DNA of 64,000 bases from Paramarasmius palmivorus (Eukaryota; Basidiomycota; Agaricomycetes; Agaricales; Marasmiaceae): the NCBI GenBank assembly GCA_037176845.1, contig JAYKXP010000010.1:310001-374000 (forward strand), given 5' to 3'. The notes under the pieces were generated by a model that was not told where the DNA came from, ran no database searches, and worked only from the letters and a program-made list of their open reading frames with translations. Shown here in pieces: positions 57,532-64,000 of this stretch. Numbering within the stretch: position 1 is the stretch's first letter; every line of letters begins with the position of its first letter. Made by a program: the position numbers and the translations under genes.

Positions 57532-57721
57532 TTCCACTTTGCGCCGCCGCAAATTAATTGATACCCCTTATCAATACACCATCCTACCGTTCTGCTTCTC
57601 CTTTCCGCTTTGCTTCGTTCATTCGCCAATAGGAGATGTATGTTACTGACCTAGACGAAGGAAACACTTGCGTACACTAAATAGTCGACGATGATGAATA
57701 AACAATGTATTACATTTTTAC

Positions 57722-60222
57722 CTATACAGACTTGATGAGGCCAACTGCAGCCTCTGTCCCAGCTATCCGCTCTAGCCTGAACCAATCGTATTTTGAGTAC
57801 AGGACTTTGCAAGTTACATCGAAACTGTCGACACCATCGTCAAGGAAAGGATACGACAAGAGTTCGCTGTAGAACTGTGGGTGGTCGGGCGGTCCGTAAA
57901 AGATCACATTACGGATACCACGTATTTTGTACCTTGTTGGCTATTGTTAGCATTTGTAGGAGATGCCGGCTACGAAACCAGCTTACCGTTTGTAGAAATG
58001 GAAACGTTCGGTCATCAGCAAAAAGGATTTCTGCCCCGAGAAGAAAGCCTGGCGAGCGCGGGATATATCTTGATTTGTGGAATACCTATGTGCAAGGGTG
58101 AGTGACCATTCTAACACCGCTATGATCAGCATAAGCTCACTCGGATAGTACCGTGAATGACACTCCGGTCAAGCTTCGGAAGTGATTGTGTACACGAATG
58201 AAGTCAAAGTATGATGGGATGAAGATGGCGGTATTGGCACTTTGTACCGCTGACTTGAGTATGGCAGGTAAGAGCTAGACAACGAATGTCATCAGTAAGG
58301 TCCATCAATGAGGTGCAAAGTGAAATTGACACGTGCCTGGGTGGTAAAGTAGTTGAACCGTTTGTCTGGCTCGTCCTTTGGACTGACGCAGTCGAACCGC
58401 ACAAAGTCCTGTAGGCAATTGTTAGCCCGTATAAGCGTAGGTTAAATATAGCCTGACCTGTTGCACGCCTTCGGGAACATCGATAGGATGCCATCGTTTT
58501 TCTAATCTTAACCTGCCAGCCACGTTCTTCAAGTTGTTATTGAATAACGCTCTGGTCTCGGGTGTCTCGTATGCCGAAAACACAATGGATTGACGGAGGT
58601 ACTCAGCGCTTCCGAGTGGTTTAGCATGAGGGTAATGTCACAGGAAAGAATACTCACTGCCCGTCAAGGTACCAAGGTTTGACTCGAGAAAAGTCGGTGT
58701 CGTGCGAATCTTTTGGGAGCTTGTTGAGGTGGCTCATCACAAACTGTCAATGGTAGAGTAAGAAGGGCGGCTGAGAGTTTTTGCTTTGGGATATAAAGTA
58801 CCTTGACATGGTCCCAGTTCTGCATCGTTAAGGTCTCCATTTGATCCATAACTAGGATTTCGATGGAAGACAGGTAATCAGCGCCTCTGTGATATCGATC
58901 AGCATAAGCCGGTCAACCATGAGTATAATACCTTACTTCTCTTTTTGTATTGATTGCCTCAGACCAAGAGGACTTGCAATGATAATGTCGCATTGGTAAA
59001 AGTCGGAAAATGCCTTGACGCTCTTTCTGGTGATCTTGATTCCGACTCTGTAGCAATCATCCACATTCCCTTTGAAGGTCTCGACGTGATCTCGCGGATA
59101 CGTCCCAGGCTCAGCAGATGCAAGCTTGTCGACAGCATCGGGTGGGAGACCGTATTCTGCATTAAATCTGCTACGATTCTCTATTTGGAAATCAGGAGTA
59201 GGTGTGTGGGATATCAGGGCGTTGAACCATTCCAGTGCCGAGTTACGTGTCGGGAGAAGGATTAGGACGGATGGGCGGGTGAAACCCTGGTCTTGGATAT
59301 CTTCTGGTGGTTCTGAAGCAGATTTAGACGCATTGGATAGACGTTCGTTGTTTTTCAAGACCCGCCGCCGTTTTCTGAGAATTAAAAATGAGAGGAGAGC
59401 AGATAAAATGAGGTCTCGCGCGTACTTTGTTATATGATTTAATAGATGTAACGAGACTGCCTCTCGTACACACTTTTTGGTCTCCCATGGACTATACGTT
59501 GAGTAAAAATCTTGATAAGAGGTCAAGGCAGATAGTAGGTCATTCTGAAGCTGGACCTGATCTAGGCTTTTCTTGTGAACAAATGGTAGAGACACTTGGA
59601 GAAATGGCCTACCTTTAGGGAGTTTTGCTTGCCGGGCAGAGAATGGTTTCTTTACTCTTTCTAGGATCTAAGGAGATGCTTCAACTCGATATCAGCCAGC
59701 GAGACTTAAGAGAGTGCTTACAGAGTTTTCGGTCTTTTGAGAAGGACCTGGTTCCGTTCCTTCTGGAATGGTAAGTACTGCTAAACCAAGTTTTCCCCGA
59801 GTGCTTTTGGACGCCTTCCAAGATCGATTGTTTGCAGACAAACGAGAGGAGTCGGTAAGAAATATAGGTCTGCATCCAAAATGCTGTTCATAAGAATCGG
59901 CAGAGTCTAGAAAGCAGACACTCGTTAGCAAGTGAACGGAATCGAAGTGTACCAGATACTCACCCACAGTTTCTTCCCCATCCGCATCATCTTTGTTGTC
60001 TCCCGTGGGTTCCTCTATCGAACCGGTATCCTCCATTTCAACATCCTGGGCTTCAGTGCCTGATCTAGTTTCGTCTATGGCAAATTTGGCTGTTTTGCGC
60101 TTGTTCAACTTTTCTTTTGGTCGAGATTCTTCGTGTATTTCCCATTTTCTCTTTCCGACCTTAGTCGCAGAGACATTGAGCAAAGTGAGAAGTTTCGTCG
60201 TAGTTGCGTTGCCGTCGTCCAT
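57722..60222 (-). CDS. UTP25: U3 snoRNP-associated protein Utp25
   Basis: A component of the small-subunit processome, a helicase-like protein (relative of DEF, digestive organ expansion factor) needed for pre-18S rRNA processing. A multi-exon gene from ATG 60222 ([20 protein letters not shown]). It has a basic N-terminus, then an acidic stretch. Family landmarks: [71 protein letters not shown] and [20 protein letters not shown]. The end reads [15 protein letters not shown], then [18 protein letters not shown]. In place of the ATPase DEAD box it has MDQM, consistent with family members lacking helicase activity. It shares a 211-bp divergent promoter with topoisomerase III. Confidence 0.88.
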
Positions 60223-60433
60223 ACCAGGGCTCGAAAATTTCGCAATTGGCGCTCAAGGCAAAGAGAGAAAAACGTGGCTGTACAGTCACGTGATGCCCCG
60301 TTATGTAGTCGCGTCGCGGTCGAATTGTCGTTTCTGTTGAACCATTTCCGCTCCTCCTTGCAATGCTCTATTGACCTCGTCACTCTACCTACCTCGTCTA
60401 TAACCATATAAATCCAGACAGGATACATTCAAA
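60223..60433. promoter_or_regulatory. Bidirectional promoter UTP25 / TOP3 with E-box
   Basis: 211 bp between two divergent start codons. It holds one palindrome TCACGTGA at 60286-60293, the core CACGTG bound by Cbf1/bHLH factors in fungi. No TATA box is clear on either side. Confidence 0.5.
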
Positions 60434-63400
60434 ATGCGTGTTCTATGTGTTGCTGAAAAGCCCTCAATCGCCAAGGCAATCACTCAGATTCTCTCTGGTG
60501 GTCAATTTCAGATGGTGAGTGTACTCGCTGCTAGAGATAGTGTATTCTCTTATCTTTGACTGATAGCGCAACACCTCGATAAACTGGATCAAAAACTATG
60601 ATTTCAACTACCCCTACACCAATTCCCAGTTTACTGTCACTGCTGTAGCAGGCCACCTCACCGAACTCGACTTTACCGAAAGACATCGCAAATGGCATTC
60701 TTGCGACCCTTTTGAACTATTTGATGCGCCAACCGAAGTCTGCATTCGTGACGATAACAAGCCAGTGGAACGGAATATCTTCAATGAGGCCAAGCGTGCG
60801 GATACCTTAATGATTTGGACGGATTGTGATAGAGAGGGAGAAGCGATAGGTGCAGAAATTGCAGCGGTGGCAAGGAGAGCGAGGAGGCAAATTGTGGTCA
60901 AAAGAGCGCGTTTCAATGCTATTGTCTCCCAGTAAGTGGCATATCAACTCGTGGTGACCGCCCCTCTTCATTACTTGACTCAGGCAGATACATCATGCCG
61001 CTCAAAACCCCGTCAATCTTGACAATAGACTCGTAGATGCTGTTGAGTCCAGGATCCTCATTGACCTCAAAATTGGAGCAGCTTTCACAAGGTATCAGAC
61101 CATGAGAATCAAGGAGAGGCTTGGGCTCAATGAGAATCTCTTCTCGTATGGTGCGAACGTCATATTTCCACTACACGTGTGCGTTGTTGATATTTCATTT
61201 TAGGCCCATGTCAATTTCCCTGCCTAGGCTTCGTGGTCGCGCGTTTCAAAGACGTGCAGGACTTCAGACCCGAAACGTTTTGGTATATCTACCTTGCCAT
61301 CATCACTAGTGATGACAAAGAAACCCCCTTCACCTGGAGGAGAGGTCGTCTTTTCTCAGAGCCTGAGGCATTGGTTCTGTATGAGCATGTCATGGCTAAT
61401 CCCCGTGCGCGAGTTATGAAAGTGACCAAGAAGGAGACCAAGAAATGGTACGCGTTTTGTGGTATCTGGTCGACCTTTCTCTTATTGTCCCCCAGGAAAC
61501 CTCTACCCCTGACCACAGTCGAAATGCAAAAGGCTGGTTCGCGTCTTCTAAAGCTTGCACCTAAGAAGATCTTGGATGTACGTGCGGTCGCATTTTGGTA
61601 CAAGCAACATTCTTATATGTCATAGATCGCGGAGAAGCTTTACCAACAAGGTTTTCTATCATATCCTCGTACAGAAACCGACCAATTCGATCCGCAATTT
61701 GACTTTCAAAGTCTCATAGAGAAGCAAAGGGCGGATCCTTCTTGGGGTCAATTTGCCACATCGTAGGTTTTATCAATCTTATTTGTCGCCACTCTAACTC
61801 TTCTAGTCTGCGAGAAGGTGGTTTTAACACTCCAAGGAAGGGCAAGAATAATGACAAGGCTCATCCTCCCATTCATCCCACTGCCTACGCCGGAAATCTT
61901 CACGGAGACGAGAAACGAGTGTACGAGTATATTACGCGACGATTCCTTGCAAGTTGTTCGAAAGACGCGAAGGGTTGGCAGACTGTCGTAGAGGTTGTAT
62001 GTGGCGATGAGTATTTTGAGGCGACAGGTTTGTTCAGCGAACATTGTAATGTCGTCACGCTAACCTGCCTTTTCAGGTCTGACTGTAACAGAGAAGAACT
62101 ATCTAGAAGTGTTTCCATATGATAAATGGAATGATCACGAGCTGCCAGATTTTGAAGAGGGTCAAGAGTTCGACCCATCAGTGTGCGAGCTACGTGAAGG
62201 TCAAACAACGCGACCGAGTTTGTTGACAGAAGCAGACCTAGTCTCGTTAATGGACAAGAACGGCATCGGTACGCGTTTTCATGTCGATGATCGAGCCTTC
62301 TTCTCATTCGTTCCAGGTACCGACGCGACAATCGCAGGACACATTCAGACTATCATAGATCGTGAATATGTCATAGAACGATATGACGGGCAGACCAAGT
62401 ATCTACTTCCTTCGACACTCGGACTGGGGCTGGTCGAAGGTTATGACCAGATAGACTTCTCCCCCAGTTTCAGTAAACCTCTGCTACGTCGCGAGGTAAG
62501 TAGGCATCTAGGTTTCCTCGTTTCACTAAATGACTCCCTTCCCAGACCGAACGCCGAATGGTTGATGTTGTCGAAGGTAGAAAGTCGAAATTCGACGTGA
62601 TAAATCAAAGCCTCGAACAGTATAGAGAGATGTATGTGATTGCGCGGCGAGAGTTTAACAAAGTTGTTGAGGTGAGAATGGTTCTTTCACATCTTGGATT
62701 CTACCAACAAGGCGTCAACAGTGCCTGCGGCAACACTTCCAAGCAGCGGGACATCAACCAGGTCAAGGTGGGGAGGCAGGAGCAGCTGGTCGTGGCAGAG
62801 GAGGAGCTCAGCGAGGTGGTCGTGGTGGACGAGGCGGCGGCGGAGGAGGAGGAAATGGTCCTCCCGGTGGCGGCGGCGGCAGTGGTGGTGGCGGTGGTGG
62901 CGTCGCCGGGGCCAGTAGCGGGCGTGGAGGAAATGGAAGGTCAAGAGGTAGAGGAGGGGCTCCATCATCGCTCGCCGATAGACGTGGCTCTGTCATTGAA
63001 CTAGATTCGGGTATTGATAGTAGCAGCGAAAGCGGTACGAATTCTCAAGGAACGTGTACCCGAAACTCATATGTTTGCAGATTTCCGACCCAAACCACCC
63101 TCGAGAACGACCCGAAAGCCACCATCTGCAGCTCCACCGCCACCTCCACGACAAACCGCACCTTCATCTCGGACAGGCCCGACGTCTGATATCAAACGAT
63201 GTTATTGCAACAAAACTGCTATACAGAAGGAGGTTACTGGTAACTCTAACTCCAGGGGCAGGTTGTATTGGGGTTGTCCAGACGACACATGCGAGCTGTT
63301 CGAATGGATCAATCCTCCATCTCCAGACAACTCTTTGGCTAGCACCTCTCGAACAGCTCAGAACACTCGAGGCCAGACCTCTCATCTGCCGGAAGAACAA

Positions 63401-64000
63401 GAGCCGCCCCAGTGCGACTGTTCCGTCCCAGCCGCGAAAAGAACGGTGACAAAGGACAACGAGAACAAGGGCAGGCAGTTTTGGACGTGCGGCAATGAAC
63501 GCAAATGCAACTTTTTCCGTTTCGTGGATGATCCCGAGCCCAAGGTTCCTGCAAAGAGGACGTTTTCTAGCGTAAGGCCCAAATATCTTTACTCTCTCAA
63601 AGCTTATTTGCTATCAGGTACAAGACCCGAACAACGGTAATGATTCGGCGCGTTCATGCAGCAAATGTAATCGACCAGCGAAGCGTCTGAAAGTCAATAA
63701 GGAAGGCGCCAATCAAGGAAGGTGGTTCTGGAAATGCGAAGATAGCCAATGCACAGGATTTTTTGAATGGGATGATGAGCCCCCGCGCTCCAATATGCAA
63801 TCACAGAGCACTGCGAGTTCTTCCGCCCGAACTGCGCCCAGTGGCGCTTGCTACAAGGTAAGACATTGGAATGCCAGTCATATAATGAAAATGATCTCAC
63901 CAGGAATAGTGCAATCAAGAAGGACATTGGGCCAATTGTAGGATGCTTCGCTGTATCTACTACCTCAACAAGCTAACCCGATGGAATAGCATGTCCGAAT
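60434..64000 (+). CDS. TOP3: DNA topoisomerase III (type IA), 3' end beyond window
   Basis: Relaxes negatively supercoiled DNA and, with RecQ and Rmi1 partners, resolves recombination intermediates. A multi-exon gene from ATG 60434: MRVLCVAEKPSIAKAITQIL, the Toprim start. The Mg-binding WTDCDREGEAIG follows, then GAAFTRYQTMRIKERLG and the active-site tyrosine in GFLSYPRTETDQFD. LMDKNGIGTDATIAGHIQ follows, once the intron at about 62270-62317 is removed. After the core comes a Gly/Arg-rich stretch (about 62750-62960). Three GRF-type zinc fingers follow (CYCNKTAIQKEVTGNSNSRG; CDCSVPAAKRTVTKDNENKG; CSKCNRPAKRLKVNKEGANQ). A CCHC knuckle sits at the end (CYKCNQEGHWANSC, by splicing). Truncated by the window edge. 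Confidence 0.92.

Noticed and set aside
59993..60340. Plus-strand open frame across the UTP25 5' end
   Set aside because: It is antisense to the well-supported first exon of UTP25 and shows no family.
62687..62996. Minus-strand Pro/His-rich frames
   Set aside because: Antisense of the Gly-rich linker of topoisomerase III.

Overview
This is nuclear DNA of a basidiomycete fungus, most likely an Agaricomycete. Genes are short, closely packed and cut by many introns of about 45-75 bp with GT..AG ends. The window holds two DUF6533-type membrane proteins and one DUF6593-type protein, both families I associate with mushroom-forming fungi. It also holds a C2 (CTR-type) copper transporter, an F-box protein and an S8 protease of basidiomycete type. 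No rRNA, CRISPR array or prokaryotic-style operon is visible.

Layout. 0-9 kb: a 363-bp MITE, a DUF6533 protein, a small KEN-box protein, ornithine decarboxylase antizyme with a +1 recoding site, and an intron-containing tRNA-Pro. 9-25 kb is a housekeeping stretch: CHZ1 histone chaperone, a DUF6593-like protein, gluconokinase, proteasome subunit alpha-4 (PRE9), a single-pass membrane protein, an HNH-type protein, a very large ankyrin/RCC1/BTB protein (IBTK-like) and the copper transporter. 25-38.5 kb is an accessory stretch. It carries three related SDR-type reductase genes on the minus strand, a 3.8-kb Tc1-like DNA transposon between copies two and three, and the second DUF6533 gene. 38.5-64 kb returns to ordinary genes: F-box protein, a short CCR4-like nuclease, an alpha/beta hydrolase, an unknown protein, PIF1 helicase, a secreted subtilisin, a membrane-anchored heparinase II/III-like protein, a LYAR-type zinc-finger protein, ATG3, UTP25, and DNA topoisomerase III, which runs off the right end.

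The most notable structure is the transposon at 29763-33557. It is bounded by perfectly matching 81-bp terminal inverted repeats. It encodes a DD34E transposase with one in-frame TGA and, facing it on the other strand, a second four-exon gene. That gene encodes a 534-residue proline-rich nuclear-looking protein with a SUMO-interaction-like motif, which I cannot assign to a known family. The MITE at the left end of the window has related terminal repeats (same CAGC start and a TAGAATA block at the same offset). The antizyme gene shows a textbook +1 frameshift arrangement with a UUU-UGA-C shift site. Exon boundaries were worked out by eye from splice signals and protein similarity; those given to the base are marked as such in the entries.
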